DNA from: Paenibacillus glycanilyticus NBRC 16618 | GTDB lineage: Bacteria > Bacillota > Bacilli > Paenibacillales > Paenibacillaceae | Reading direction: 5' to 3' | Length of the DNA stretch: 64,000 nucleotides | Assembly (NCBI RefSeq): GCF_004000805.1 | Contig: NZ_BILY01000005.1 | Location: forward strand, 124,001-188,000 | In this document: piece by piece, positions 7,429 to 15,614 of the stretch | Position numbering within the stretch: the first letter of the stretch is position 1 | Layout: every line of letters begins with the position of its first letter | Position numbers and translations under genes: made by a program | The notes under the pieces: model-generated | Databases searched by the model: none | Told to the model about the DNA's origin: nothing | The model's input: only the letters and a program-made list of their open reading frames with translations

Positions 7429-8514
7429 ATGTCACAAAAACTTAAAGTTGGTATTGTTGGTGGAACAGGCATGGTTGGCCAGCGCTTCGTACAATTGCTG
7501 GATCAGCATCCTTGGTTTGAAGTAACGGTTATTGCCGCAAGCGCAGGCTCGGCAGGCAAAACATACGTGGAATCTGTTCAGAACAGATGGAAGCTTGACA
7601 CACCAATCCCTGAAGCGGTTAAGAATATCGTGGTGCAGGACGCTTCGAAGGTCGAAGAGGTTGCTGCTGGCGTTGATTTTGTATTCTGCGCGGTGGATAT
7701 GCCTAAGAAAGAAATTCAGGCGCTCGAAGAGGCTTACGCAAAAACAGGCACGCCGGTCGTGTCCAACAACTCGGCGCATCGCTGGACGGCGGACGTTCCT
7801 ATGGTTATTCCCGAGATCAATCCGGAGCATCTTGAAGTTATTGAGGCTCAAAGAAAACGTCTGGGTACAACAACCGGCTTTATCGCGGTAAAACCGAACT
7901 GCTCGATTCAAAGCTATGTACCTGCTCTTCATGCTTTGCGCGATTTCAAACCTACGACGGTTGTAGCTTCGACGTATCAAGCGATCTCCGGTGCCGGCAA
8001 GAACTTTACGGACTGGCCGGATATGCTGGATAACGTTATTCCTTACATCGGCGGCGAAGAAGAGAAGAGCGAACAGGAGCCGCTCCGCATCTGGGGCAGC
8101 GTTGAGAACGGCGAAGTCGTGAAAGCAAGCGCTCCGCTGATCACAACGCAATGTATCCGCGTTCCCGTAACGGACGGTCACCTTGCAACGGTGTTCGTGA
8201 ACTTCGAGAACAAACCTTCGAAGGAAGAGATTCTTGCACGCTGGTCCGAATACAAAGGCCGTCCGCAAGAGCTGGGTCTGCCAAGCGCGCCTAAACAATT
8301 CATTACGTACTTCGAAGAAGAGAACAGACCGCAAACGAAGCTCGACCGCGACATTGAAAAAGGCATGGGCGTATCGGCTGGCCGTCTGCGCGAAGATTCC
8401 CTGTACGATTTCAAATTCGTTGGCTTGTCGCATAACACGCTTCGCGGCGCAGCCGGCGGTGCCGTATTGATCGCCGAACTGCTCAAAGCGGAAGGCTATA
8501 TTCAACCGAAATAA
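7429..8514 (+). CDS. asd: Aspartate-semialdehyde dehydrogenase
   Basis: Reduces aspartyl phosphate to aspartate semialdehyde with NADPH, the branch point to lysine, threonine, methionine and isoleucine. The protein has 361 residues with an N-terminal nucleotide motif GIVGGTGMVGQRF, catalytic Cys158 in KPNCSIQSY and His251 in VTDGHLATVF. The sequence matches the archaeal/fungal-type branch (GGTGMVGQRF, NSAHRW, PEINPEHL) rather than the usual bacterial type. The start ATG 7429 has GAGAGG about 12 bases upstream. It is transcribed alone behind the T-box leader and ends at its own terminator, so control is by tRNA-sensing antitermination. Confidence 0.95.
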   Translation: MSQKLKVGIVGGTGMVGQRFVQLLDQHPWFEVTVIAASAGSAGKTYVESVQNRWKLDTPIPEAVKNIVVQDASKVEEVAAGVDFVFCAVDMPKKEIQALEEAYAKTGTPVVSNNSAHRWTADVPMVIPEINPEHLEVIEAQRKRLGTTTGFIAVKPNCSIQSYVPALHALRDFKPTTVVASTYQAISGAGKNFTDWPDMLDNVIPYIGGEEEKSEQEPLRIWGSVENGEVVKASAPLITTQCIRVPVTDGHLATVFVNFENKPSKEEILARWSEYKGRPQELGLPSAPKQFITYFEEENRPQTKLDRDIEKGMGVSAGRLREDSLYDFKFVGLSHNTLRGAAGGAVLIAELLKAEGYIQPK

Positions 8515-8526
8515 TTGAGATGTTGC

Positions 8527-8567
8527 AGCAAGCTCCCCCAGAATAGCGGGTAAGGAGCTTGCTGTTT
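8527..8567 (+). terminator. Terminator after asd
   Basis: AGCAAGCTCC pairs with GGAGCTTGCT, followed by GTTTTGCTTT. Confidence 0.75.
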
Positions 8568-8597
8568 TGCTTTCTAAGACAAGGAGGAGAACAGCAA

Positions 8598-9557
8598 ATG
8601 AAATGTGCCGTATTGGATGATTATCAGAATGTTGCCTTAAGCATGGCCGACTGGTCGTCTGTTCAGGAGCGTGTTGAGCTGCAAGTATACAACCATCATT
8701 TCGAGGATCGGGACGAGCTTGTCTCTGCCTTGCAGGATTGCGAGATTATTGTCATCATGCGGGAAAGAACGCCATTTCGGAAGGAGCTTCTGCAGCGGCT
8801 GCCTAACCTGAAGCTTCTTGTTACCAGCGGAATGCGCAATGCATCCATTGATCTGGCCGCAGCTGCGGAACAGGGGATTACGGTATGCGGCACGAAAGGC
8901 GGAGGCGAGGGGACTACCGAACTGACCTGGGCGCTGATTCTGGGTTTAGCCAGAAAGCTGGTACTCGAGAATGAATCGGTCCGAGACGGCGGCTGGCAGA
9001 GCACGATCGGAGTGGACCTTCATGGCAAGAGGCTCGGATTGTTGGGGCTTGGCCATATCGGAACCAACGTGGCAAGAATCGGACAAGCCTTCGGTATGGA
9101 AGTGATGGCGTGGAGCCAGAACCTGACCGCCGAGAAAGCGGCAGCAGCCGGCGTTACGCTGGCGAGCTCCAAGGAAGAGCTGCTGGAGAGCAGCGATATC
9201 GTATCCGTACACTTGGTGCTCGGAGATCGTACTCGGGGCTTGATTGGCGCGCGAGAGCTAGAGCGGATGCGGCCGACCGCTTTTCTCATTAACACCTCGC
9301 GAGGCCCTATTGTTGATCGCGATGCCTTGCTGGAAGCTCTTCGCAGCGGCACAATCGCCGGAGCCGGAATTGACGTATTCGAGCAGGAACCGCTGCCTCA
9401 AGATGATCCTTTCCGCTTGCTCCCGAACGTCCTAGCAACCCCGCATATCGGTTACGTAACGGAAGCGGCGTACCGGGGATTTTACAAAGGGATTGTGGAA
9501 GATATAGAAGCTTATTTGGCCGGCTCGCCGGTGAACGTTCTTGTACCTCGTATTTAG
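8598..9557 (+). CDS. D-2-hydroxyacid dehydrogenase, PHGDH-like
   Basis: A 319-residue NAD-dependent dehydrogenase of the D-isomer-specific family. The Rossmann motif is GLLGLGHIG at about 147-155; catalytic Arg is in INTSRGPIVD, Glu in FEQEPLP and His in TPHIGYVT. There is no ACT or other regulatory domain, so it is shorter than typical SerA and its substrate is not fixed. The start is ATG 8598 with AAGGAGGAGA upstream; an earlier in-frame start at 8559 overlaps the asd terminator and was rejected. It is monocistronic and ends at a strong terminator. Confidence 0.88.
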   Translation: MKCAVLDDYQNVALSMADWSSVQERVELQVYNHHFEDRDELVSALQDCEIIVIMRERTPFRKELLQRLPNLKLLVTSGMRNASIDLAAAAEQGITVCGTKGGGEGTTELTWALILGLARKLVLENESVRDGGWQSTIGVDLHGKRLGLLGLGHIGTNVARIGQAFGMEVMAWSQNLTAEKAAAAGVTLASSKEELLESSDIVSVHLVLGDRTRGLIGARELERMRPTAFLINTSRGPIVDRDALLEALRSGTIAGAGIDVFEQEPLPQDDPFRLLPNVLATPHIGYVTEAAYRGFYKGIVEDIEAYLAGSPVNVLVPRI

Positions 9558-9583
9558 TGTATTTGAATATCTGTTATCTCATT

Positions 9584-9616
9584 AAAGCCTATCCTGTTTA
9601 TCGGATAGGCTTTTTT
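9584..9616 (+). terminator. Terminator after the hydroxyacid dehydrogenase
   Basis: A 10-bp stem AAGCCTATCC / GGATAGGCTT with an 8-base loop, followed by TTTT. Confidence 0.9.
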
Positions 9617-9663
9617 GGTTCCCAAATAGGTTAAGGCAACCGGAGCATTCGAATGATTCTGTA

Positions 9664-9682
9664 GAAGCGAAGCGTTCGCTTC
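9664..9682. promoter_or_regulatory. Palindrome upstream of the dehydrogenase/Tat operon
   Basis: GAAGCGAA-GCG-TTCGCTTC: two perfect 8-bp arms around 3 bases, 72 bases before the first start codon. A second small palindrome, CATTCGAATG, lies at 9646-9655. There is no T run, so an operator is more likely than a terminator. No regulator gene is adjacent. Confidence 0.45.
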
Positions 9683-9754
9683 ATGAATAAAATTTCACCT
9701 ATTGGAAGAAAATTAGAAAACCTACTAAATCGGGGTAGCAAGGAGAGAATGATA

Positions 9755-10528
9755 ATGGCGAATGACAAACCGAATCAGCCGCAGGACGAATCGCGCAGAA
9801 GGTTCCTTAAATATTCCGGTACGGCTCTTGGCGGGGTCGTACTAGGCGGGGTCATCGGAGGACTTGTAGGCTCGAATCTGAAACAGACGGAGAAGGAAAC
9901 AGCTCCTGAACCCGGCAAGTCGGGGACCGCACCGGAGAATAAAGACTATAACCAAGCGTTGATGTTCTTCAACCAAGATCAATTCCTCACGGCGGAAGCT
10001 GCTGCCGAAAGGCTGTTTCCAAAGGATGATCTGGGACCCGGCGCGAAAGAGCTGGGGGTTGCCTTTTTTATCGACCATCAGATGGCAAGCGCTTTTGGCA
10101 CCAATGCCCGGGACTATATGCAGCCGCCCTATTACAAAGCGGAAGCCACGCAGGGCTATCAGTTGGTTTTTAAACGCAGAGAACTTATTGCGCTTGGGCT
10201 TGACGCCATGAATCAATACAGCAATACGAAATATCAGAAGCCTTTCGTGGAAATCGCGCCGGAAGAGCAGGATGCGGTATTGACCGCATTTGAGACGGAT
10301 AAGACGGAGATCAAGGATGTGCCTTCCTCCAACTTTTTCGCCATGTTCCTTAATCTGACGCTTGAGGGAGCTTACGCTGACCCACTGTACGGCGGCAACC
10401 GGAATATGGCGGGCTGGAAGATGAGGAATTTCCCTGGCAATCAAATGAGCTATACCGATTACATCGAGAAAGAAGAGTTCGTAAAACTAGAACCATTAAG
10501 CTTGCATGATCATCTTGAGCTTGGGTAG
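9755..10528 (+). CDS. Gluconate 2-dehydrogenase subunit 3-like protein, Tat-exported
   Basis: A 257-residue small (gamma) subunit of the GMC-type membrane dehydrogenase family. It opens with a twin-arginine signal, S13-R-R-R-F-L-K19, then a hydrophobic glycine-rich stretch (ALGGVVLGGVIGG). The body carries the subunit 3 pattern (FFNQDQFLTAEAAAERLFPKDDLGPGAKELGVAFFIDHQM). The start ATG 9755 is chosen because AAGGAGAG lies about 9 bases before it. In this family the folded gamma subunit carries the catalytic subunit across the membrane by hitch-hiking, which fits the signal-less GMC protein encoded next. tatC and tatA follow in the same operon. Confidence 0.92.
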   Translation: MANDKPNQPQDESRRRFLKYSGTALGGVVLGGVIGGLVGSNLKQTEKETAPEPGKSGTAPENKDYNQALMFFNQDQFLTAEAAAERLFPKDDLGPGAKELGVAFFIDHQMASAFGTNARDYMQPPYYKAEATQGYQLVFKRRELIALGLDAMNQYSNTKYQKPFVEIAPEEQDAVLTAFETDKTEIKDVPSSNFFAMFLNLTLEGAYADPLYGGNRNMAGWKMRNFPGNQMSYTDYIEKEEFVKLEPLSLHDHLELG

Positions 10529-10545
10529 ATAAGGGGTGAAGCAAA

Positions 10546-12267
10546 ATGGCAACTAAACTTCCAAAGGTTCCCGTTGTAATTGTCGGGATGGGCTGGGTTG
10601 GCGGCATTATCGCTTCCGAGCTGACGAAAGCCGGTATTTCCGTTGTGGGTCTGGAGCGGGGCAAAAGCAGGGATACGCAGGATTATTACCATGTTCACGA
10701 CGAGCTCCGCTATGCATCCCGCTATGAGCTGATGCAGGACTTGTCCAAAGAAACGGTTTCCTTCCGCAACACGATGAAAATGAGAGCATTGCCGATGCGG
10801 ACGTACGGGTCGTTCTTGCTGGGCGAAGGCTTGGGCGGCGCGGGGGTTCACTGGAACGGTCAATATTACCGGTTCCTTCCATATGATTTTGAGATTTACA
10901 GCAAGACGGTTGAACGTTACGGCAAGAAGAAGATTCCGGAGAACATGACGATTCGGGACTGGGGCATCACGTATGAGGAGCTAGAACCGTATTTCGTGAA
11001 GTATGAGCAGATGGCGGGTATTTCCGGCGAAACCGAGCTGCCTCCGAATATCGGCAAAATGTCCAAGCCGTTTGCAACGGGGCCGATGAAAAAGTCTCCG
11101 GGCATGAAGCTGTTTGAGGATGCTGCCAAAAAACTGGGTTACCATCCTTACGTTATTCCTTCGGCCAATTTGTCCGAGCCATACAAAAATCCGGACGGTG
11201 TCGAAAGAGCGCCATGTCAATATTGCGGTTACTGCGAGCGGTTCGGCTGCGAATACGGTGCCAAAGCGGATCCGGTCGTTACCGTCCTGCCGGTTGCGAA
11301 GCAAACGGGCAAGCTTGATCTTCGGATGCATTCCAACGTGACCCAAATCATTCATGACGGCAAGAAAGCAACCGGCGTCACCTATGTACATACGCCAACC
11401 GGAGAAGAATACACGCAGCCTGCCGATATCGTTATTCTTGCAGGTTATCTGTTCACCAATGTCAGGCTTCTGCTGCTCTCCAAGCTAGGCAAGCCTTATA
11501 ATCCAGAGACCGATACCGGCGCGGTTGGCCGGAATTATGCATATCAGGTGAACGGTGCCAGCACCAGCGCCTTCTACGAGGACCGCGAATTCAACCTGGC
11601 AATGGGGGCGGGGGCACTCGGCAGCAGCATCGATGATTTTAACGGCGATAACTTTGACCATAGCGATCTGAAGTTTTTGCACGGCGCGAATATCCGGTTC
11701 ACGCAGACGGGGCTCCGGCCGATTCAGTATCAGCCGGTTCCGGCAGGTACGCCGAAGTGGGGCGCGGAGTTCAAGAAAGCGACGATCCATAATTCGAACC
11801 GCGTATTATCCGTTGCCGGACAAGGAGCAAGCATGCCGAACCGGTATCATTATCTCGATCTTGATCCGGAGTACAAGGACGCGTTCGGACAGCCGCTTAT
11901 CCGAATGACCTTTGACTTCGAAGACCAGGATCGCGAGCTCGTGAAGTTTATTGCCCAGAAGACGAAGGAAATCGCGGATCAGATGGGCGGAACCAAGACG
12001 GAGATCCATGATTCGATCAAGCAATACAACATCGTTCCTTATCAGTCTACCCATAACACGGGCGGGACGATTATGGGATCCGATCCCAAGACCTCCGTCG
12101 TTAACAACTATCTGCAAATGTGGGACGCGGAAAACGTATTCATCTGCGGCGCGTCCAACTTCCCGCATAACAGCGGATACAATCCGACGGCCACCGTTGG
12201 CGCATTGGCATACCGGACGGCTGAAGGCGTGCAGAAATATTTGGATAAAGGCGGTTCACTCGTGTGA
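10546..12267 (+). CDS. GMC-family dehydrogenase, gluconate 2-dehydrogenase flavoprotein-like
   Basis: A 573-residue catalytic subunit. The FAD motif GMGWVGG lies at residues 14-20, and the GMC C-terminal His/Asn region is CGASNFPHNSGYNPTATVGALAY. Cys224, 227, 230 and 235 (CQYCGYCERFGC) resemble the cysteine-rich insert that binds an iron-sulfur cluster in related FAD glucose dehydrogenases; cluster binding here is inferred. No signal peptide is present, so export should depend on the Tat signal of the upstream subunit. The substrate is probably a sugar or sugar acid, but this is not proven. AAGGGGTGA precedes the start. The stop overlaps the GTG of tatC by 4 bases, showing translational coupling. 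Confidence 0.9.
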   Translation: MATKLPKVPVVIVGMGWVGGIIASELTKAGISVVGLERGKSRDTQDYYHVHDELRYASRYELMQDLSKETVSFRNTMKMRALPMRTYGSFLLGEGLGGAGVHWNGQYYRFLPYDFEIYSKTVERYGKKKIPENMTIRDWGITYEELEPYFVKYEQMAGISGETELPPNIGKMSKPFATGPMKKSPGMKLFEDAAKKLGYHPYVIPSANLSEPYKNPDGVERAPCQYCGYCERFGCEYGAKADPVVTVLPVAKQTGKLDLRMHSNVTQIIHDGKKATGVTYVHTPTGEEYTQPADIVILAGYLFTNVRLLLLSKLGKPYNPETDTGAVGRNYAYQVNGASTSAFYEDREFNLAMGAGALGSSIDDFNGDNFDHSDLKFLHGANIRFTQTGLRPIQYQPVPAGTPKWGAEFKKATIHNSNRVLSVAGQGASMPNRYHYLDLDPEYKDAFGQPLIRMTFDFEDQDRELVKFIAQKTKEIADQMGGTKTEIHDSIKQYNIVPYQSTHNTGGTIMGSDPKTSVVNNYLQMWDAENVFICGASNFPHNSGYNPTATVGALAYRTAEGVQKYLDKGGSLV

Positions 12268-13019
12268 GCAATCAGAATGGCGAAGCGGCTGAGACTGTCG
12301 GCAGCGATCTGATCAGTCATCTGACCGAGCTCCGTAAACGCCTCATTTATGTGGCGGGCTGGTTTCTGGCCTCCTTGTGCGTTGGCCTCTATGCAGCGCC
12401 TAAAATTTTGACCTTCGTCAAAGGACATCTGGGTGCCATTGAAGTAGAGTGGAGCGTGTTTGCGCTTTCGGACGGAATAGCAGTGTATATGAAATGCGCG
12501 CTGCTCGTCGGGATTATCCTGACGCTTCCGTTCCTCATGTACCATCTGTGGGCATTTGCAAGACCGGGCATGACGGATGCCGAAGCAAAAAGCACCCTGG
12601 TCTATGTGCCGACCTCGTCCCTGCTGTTCGTAAGCGGAGTGTTATTCGGTTATACCGTAGCTCTGCCGATGATGATCCGGTTCATGATTAAGCTGAATCA
12701 ATCGATGGGAGCTCAAGAGGTATACGGGATCCAGCATTACATGTCATTTCTGATCAGCTTCCTGCTGCCTATGGGGGTTGCTTTCGAAATGCCGCTGGCA
12801 ATGACTTTTCTGACCCGAATCGGGATGCTGACTCCAGGCAAAATGAAGCAGGTTCGAAAATTTGCGTATGTAGGTCTGGCGGTTGTGGGAACACTTATCT
12901 CACCTCCGGATTTTGTATCCCATTTGTCCGTGACCGTTCCACTCATTCTGCTCTTCGAGATCAGCGCATTTATCTCGGCGCGTTACTATAGGCGGAAGTT
13001 TGCCGTACAAACGACTTAA
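12264..13019 (+). CDS. tatC: Twin-arginine translocase subunit TatC
   Basis: A 251-residue polytopic membrane protein with the TatC hallmark HLTELRKRL near the N-terminus, followed by six hydrophobic segments. It is the receptor of the Tat pathway, which exports folded proteins with an RR signal. The GTG start at 12264 overlaps the dehydrogenase stop (GTGTGA), and tatA follows with 15 bases between. Being embedded behind a Tat substrate suggests a dedicated translocase, as with tatAd-Cd and phoD in Bacillus subtilis. Whether another tat locus exists elsewhere cannot be seen here. Confidence 0.95.
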   Translation: MSNQNGEAAETVGSDLISHLTELRKRLIYVAGWFLASLCVGLYAAPKILTFVKGHLGAIEVEWSVFALSDGIAVYMKCALLVGIILTLPFLMYHLWAFARPGMTDAEAKSTLVYVPTSSLLFVSGVLFGYTVALPMMIRFMIKLNQSMGAQEVYGIQHYMSFLISFLLPMGVAFEMPLAMTFLTRIGMLTPGKMKQVRKFAYVGLAVVGTLISPPDFVSHLSVTVPLILLFEISAFISARYYRRKFAVQTT

Positions 13020-13034
13020 TTGTGGAGGGATAAT

Positions 13035-13235
13035 ATGTTTAACAACGTAGGAATATCAGGGCTGATCATTATTCTGGCTATCGCTTTGATTGTATTTGGA
13101 CCGGCAAAGCTGCCTCAGCTGGGACGTGCCTTTGGCGATACGCTGCGCGAGTTCCGGAATTCAACAAAAGGCATTGCCGATGATGAACCGGAAGTTAAAT
13201 CGAACATTATCGAACTGGAACAAACTAAAAATTAA
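13035..13235 (+). CDS. tatA: Twin-arginine translocase subunit TatA
   Basis: 66 residues: one N-terminal membrane helix (GISGLIIILAIALIVFG), the FGPAKLPQLG hinge and an amphipathic helix (RAFGDTLREFRNS), exactly the TatA/E layout. The start is ATG 13035 with TGGAGGGA upstream. It forms the pore partner of TatC; no TatB is present, as usual in low-GC Gram-positives. The cupredoxin lipoprotein gene follows 26 bases after its stop. Confidence 0.95.
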   Translation: MFNNVGISGLIIILAIALIVFGPAKLPQLGRAFGDTLREFRNSTKGIADDEPEVKSNIIELEQTKN

Positions 13236-13261
13236 TTGAAGATCAAAAGGAGACAGCTGCT

Positions 13262-13711
13262 ATGAAGATCAATAAGCTGCTTATGATCGCTGCCCTGGCC
13301 GTAACCGTAATGGGGACGACTGCAGGCTGCGGATCAAGCTCGAAGAACAACAATAATGCCAATACAGGAGCAACCAATAACGCGGGTACAAACGCAGGTA
13401 CAAACGCTGGGACCAATGCTGGCAATAATGCTGCAGGCGGCGGCGGATCTAAGGCAATTACAATCAAAGCGAAAAACTTTGAATTCGATCAGCCGGAAAT
13501 TCGTGTTAAGCAAGGCGATAAAGTGACCATTACATTAAATAACGCAGAGGGCTTCCATGGCTTCGCGATTCCGGATTATAACGTCGATATCAAGGAAAAT
13601 AACGGAACTGCGACATTTACAGCCGATAAAGCCGGCGAGCATGAATTCCATTGCTCGGTGGTGTGCGGCGCAGGCCACAGCAAGATGGTAGGCAAGATCA
13701 TTGTTGAATAA
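13262..13711 (+). CDS. CuA/cupredoxin-domain lipoprotein
   Basis: A 149-residue lipoprotein: hydrophobic signal, lipobox TTAGC with Cys23, a low-complexity Asn/Gly/Ala/Thr linker built from a 12-bp DNA repeat (about residues 30-60), then a cupredoxin domain. His99 (GFHGFAIP) plus C131-x3-C135-x3-H139-x2-M142 (CSVVCGAGHSKM) reproduces the binuclear CuA ligand spacing of cytochrome oxidase subunit II. It should sit on the outer face of the membrane. As last gene of the dehydrogenase-tat operon it may take electrons from the flavoprotein, replacing the cytochrome c subunit of classical gluconate dehydrogenases; that role is inferred. Confidence 0.88.
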   Translation: MKINKLLMIAALAVTVMGTTAGCGSSSKNNNNANTGATNNAGTNAGTNAGTNAGNNAAGGGGSKAITIKAKNFEFDQPEIRVKQGDKVTITLNNAEGFHGFAIPDYNVDIKENNGTATFTADKAGEHEFHCSVVCGAGHSKMVGKIIVE

Positions 13712-13723
13712 AGGTATTGACCG

Positions 13724-13750
13724 AAAGCCGCGATTTCGCGGCTTTTTGTT
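13724..13750 (+). terminator. Terminator of the dehydrogenase/Tat operon
   Basis: AAAGCCGCGA / TCGCGGCTTT, a perfect 10-bp stem with a 2-base loop, then TTGTTTTGTTT. Confidence 0.9.
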
Positions 13751-13797
13751 TTGTTTGAGGAATGGTAAGATTGTTTTATTTGAATGAGGTGAATGAA

Positions 13798-14364
13798 ATG
13801 AAGGCTTTGCAAACTACAATGGTTTATTGGGATACGCTGGTTCATCCCGTGTTACATAATCGGCCTATTTATCTGGTTGCAACGGACAACGGATTAGCGC
13901 AAGTTACTTTGCCCCATGAGTCTACAATGGAAAGAGTTGAGGCATGGGTGAAGAAAAAAATACCGAATGCGATATTGGTGCGGGATTTGGCTCAAGTAGC
14001 TCCGTACAAGCAGCAGCTTCAGGAATATTTGGACGGCAGTCGAAGGAGCTTTACGTTCGCTTTGGATTTTCGCGGCACCGCTTTTCAAAACTCCGTCTGG
14101 CAGGCTTTGTTTGAAATTCCATACGGAGAAATGAGAAGCTATGCGGAAATCGCGGAAAGAGTAGGGAATCCGAAGGCTGTTCGAGCGGTAGGCACGGCAA
14201 ACGGCATGAATCCCATTCCGATCGTTGTCCCCTGTCACCGGGTAATCGGCAAGAATAATACGCTAACCGGCTTCAGAGGCGGACTTCAATTGAAAGAGGA
14301 GCTGCTCCATCTGGAAGGCGTTCAAGCTTTTGTGAATAAAGGACACGAGAAATACCGCTTTTAA
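13798..14364 (+). CDS. ogt: Methylated-DNA--protein-cysteine methyltransferase
   Basis: 188 residues. Removes alkyl groups from O6-alkylguanine by suicidal transfer to cysteine. The acceptor motif IVVPCHRVIG is intact, preceded by the helix-turn-helix part (IPYGEMRSYAEIAERVGNPKAVRAVG) and followed by FRGGLQLKEELLHLE. The start ATG 13798 (MKALQTT) has TGAGGTG upstream and is preferred over the in-frame start at 13762. There is no Ada-type N-terminal regulatory domain. A methyltransferase gene follows 32 bases on and may be co-transcribed. Confidence 0.93.
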   Translation: MKALQTTMVYWDTLVHPVLHNRPIYLVATDNGLAQVTLPHESTMERVEAWVKKKIPNAILVRDLAQVAPYKQQLQEYLDGSRRSFTFALDFRGTAFQNSVWQALFEIPYGEMRSYAEIAERVGNPKAVRAVGTANGMNPIPIVVPCHRVIGKNNTLTGFRGGLQLKEELLHLEGVQAFVNKGHEKYRF

Positions 14365-14396
14365 GAAAGCAAGGTCCAAGAGAGGATGCGTCATAA

Positions 14397-15122
14397 ATGA
14401 ATGAAAGAGTCTCGAAGGCGTTCGATCGACTGGCCATCGCGTATGAGCAATCCGTTGATCATAACAGCGGGCATAACGCCTTTTATGAACGGCCGGCGAT
14501 GATGAAGCTGCTGCCGGAAGAGATGTCCGGAATGGCTGTTCTGGATGCGGGCTGTGCCGCAGGCTGGTATACATCGCAATTCGCCGAACGGGGAGCGCAA
14601 GTGACGGCTATAGATCTCAGCCCGGAGATGGTGGCGGCTTGCAGAAGAAGAGTAGGGGATAAAGCAAATGTATTGGTCTGTGAGCTTGGCAAGACGCTGC
14701 CGTTTGAGGACGAATCGTTTGACCTTATCGTCAGCTCGCTTACCCTGCATTACGTTGAAGATTGGGGAACCGTGTTCCGCGAGCTGCGGCGCGTGCTGAA
14801 GCCGGGCGGTACGTTGCAATTCTCCGTACATCATCCGTTCATGGTGTTCCGGCAGTATGATCGTACGGATTATTTCGCCCGCGAATTATTGACGGATGTA
14901 TGGAATAAGAAGGAAACAGGTCCCGTAGAGGTAACCTTTTATCATAAATCGATGATGGATATTGTTAACGCAACGACGGAATATTTTACACTTGATCAAA
15001 TGATCGAGCCGCAGCCGGCTAAGGAATATAGGGAGCTTCCCGGAGCCGGCGACTGGTATAAGCGCTGGTACGAACGATTAATGACTAATCCATGGTTCCT
15101 GATTATAAAAGCACGGAAATAA
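14397..15122 (+). CDS. Class I SAM-dependent methyltransferase
   Basis: 241 residues with the seven-strand methyltransferase core. Motif I is VLDAGCAAGWYTSQF, motif II the acidic VTAIDLSPEM, motif IV FDLIVSSLTLHYVEDW and motif VI LKPGGTLQFSVHHP. The C-terminal part is typical of the small-molecule UbiE/BioC-like group with no assigned substrate. AGAGGATG precedes the start by about 12 bases. It follows ogt closely, but a functional link is not evident. Confidence 0.88.
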   Translation: MNERVSKAFDRLAIAYEQSVDHNSGHNAFYERPAMMKLLPEEMSGMAVLDAGCAAGWYTSQFAERGAQVTAIDLSPEMVAACRRRVGDKANVLVCELGKTLPFEDESFDLIVSSLTLHYVEDWGTVFRELRRVLKPGGTLQFSVHHPFMVFRQYDRTDYFARELLTDVWNKKETGPVEVTFYHKSMMDIVNATTEYFTLDQMIEPQPAKEYRELPGAGDWYKRWYERLMTNPWFLIIKARK

Positions 15123-15226
15123 CATTCGGTTCAAAAATTAATGTTAATCTAACATTCGATAAATACATCCTTAATACAGCTCCTTTATTATTACCGTAGA
15201 ACAAAGATAAAGGAGCCGATAAAGCA

Positions 15227-15499
15227 ATGAAAGCACAAAAAACAGAACCGGCGAGAATGCCTGAATACCGGATCAGCGAAAGCGAATCGATGCAATACAA
15301 GCTGCTTTACCAGATCCGAATGGGCAATATGAGCACAAGCGAACTGGATAAGCTGCAATTCCTTTGCAAAAGCGAGCTTCATCAGCTGCGCAGCGAACTT
15401 GATACGATGCTGCAGGAGCTTCGCGACATGAACAAGCAAATGCAGCAGGGCAAGAATGAAAATCATACGGAAAAAGATAAGGAAAGCATCGCTGCTTAA
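15227..15499 (+). CDS. Small hypothetical coiled-coil protein
   Basis: A 90-residue hydrophilic protein I do not recognise. The middle (SELDKLQFLCKSELHQLRSELDTMLQELRDMNKQMQQ, in heptad pattern) should form a coiled coil; the tail is charged and low-complexity. No signal peptide or membrane segment is present. AAAGGAGCCG lies 10 bases before the ATG, and a terminator-like hairpin follows, so expression as a single gene is likely. Confidence 0.75.
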   Translation: MKAQKTEPARMPEYRISESESMQYKLLYQIRMGNMSTSELDKLQFLCKSELHQLRSELDTMLQELRDMNKQMQQGKNENHTEKDKESIAA

Positions 15500-15519
15500 G
15501 AGGCAATGATGCTTTTTTT
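15485..15519 (+). terminator. Likely terminator
   Basis: AGCATC pairs with GATGCT around an imperfect inner stem, followed by seven T. It overlaps the end of the small coiled-coil gene. Confidence 0.6.
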
Positions 15520-15537
15520 ATTTGTATGGATAGATTC

Positions 15538-15551
15538 AGGACATATGTCCT
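15538..15551. promoter_or_regulatory. Perfect palindrome upstream of the YdcZ-Crp operon
   Basis: AGGACATATGTCCT is a 14-bp perfect palindrome centred 70 bases before the first start codon. A -10-like TTTAAT at 15574-15579 puts its centre near -41.5, the classic class II activator position for Crp/Fnr proteins. It is therefore a candidate site for the Crp-type regulator encoded in the operon. Confidence 0.6.
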
Positions 15552-15614
15552 TTTTGTTTTTACCCTCCTGTCGTTTAATTAGAAGAGCGTAATGAACGAG
15601 GAGGATGACGAGGA

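Noticed and set aside
7432..8505. 357-codon ORF on the minus strand opposite asd
   Set aside because: A shadow of the biased codon use of asd; no motif, no ribosome site, and asd is unmistakable.
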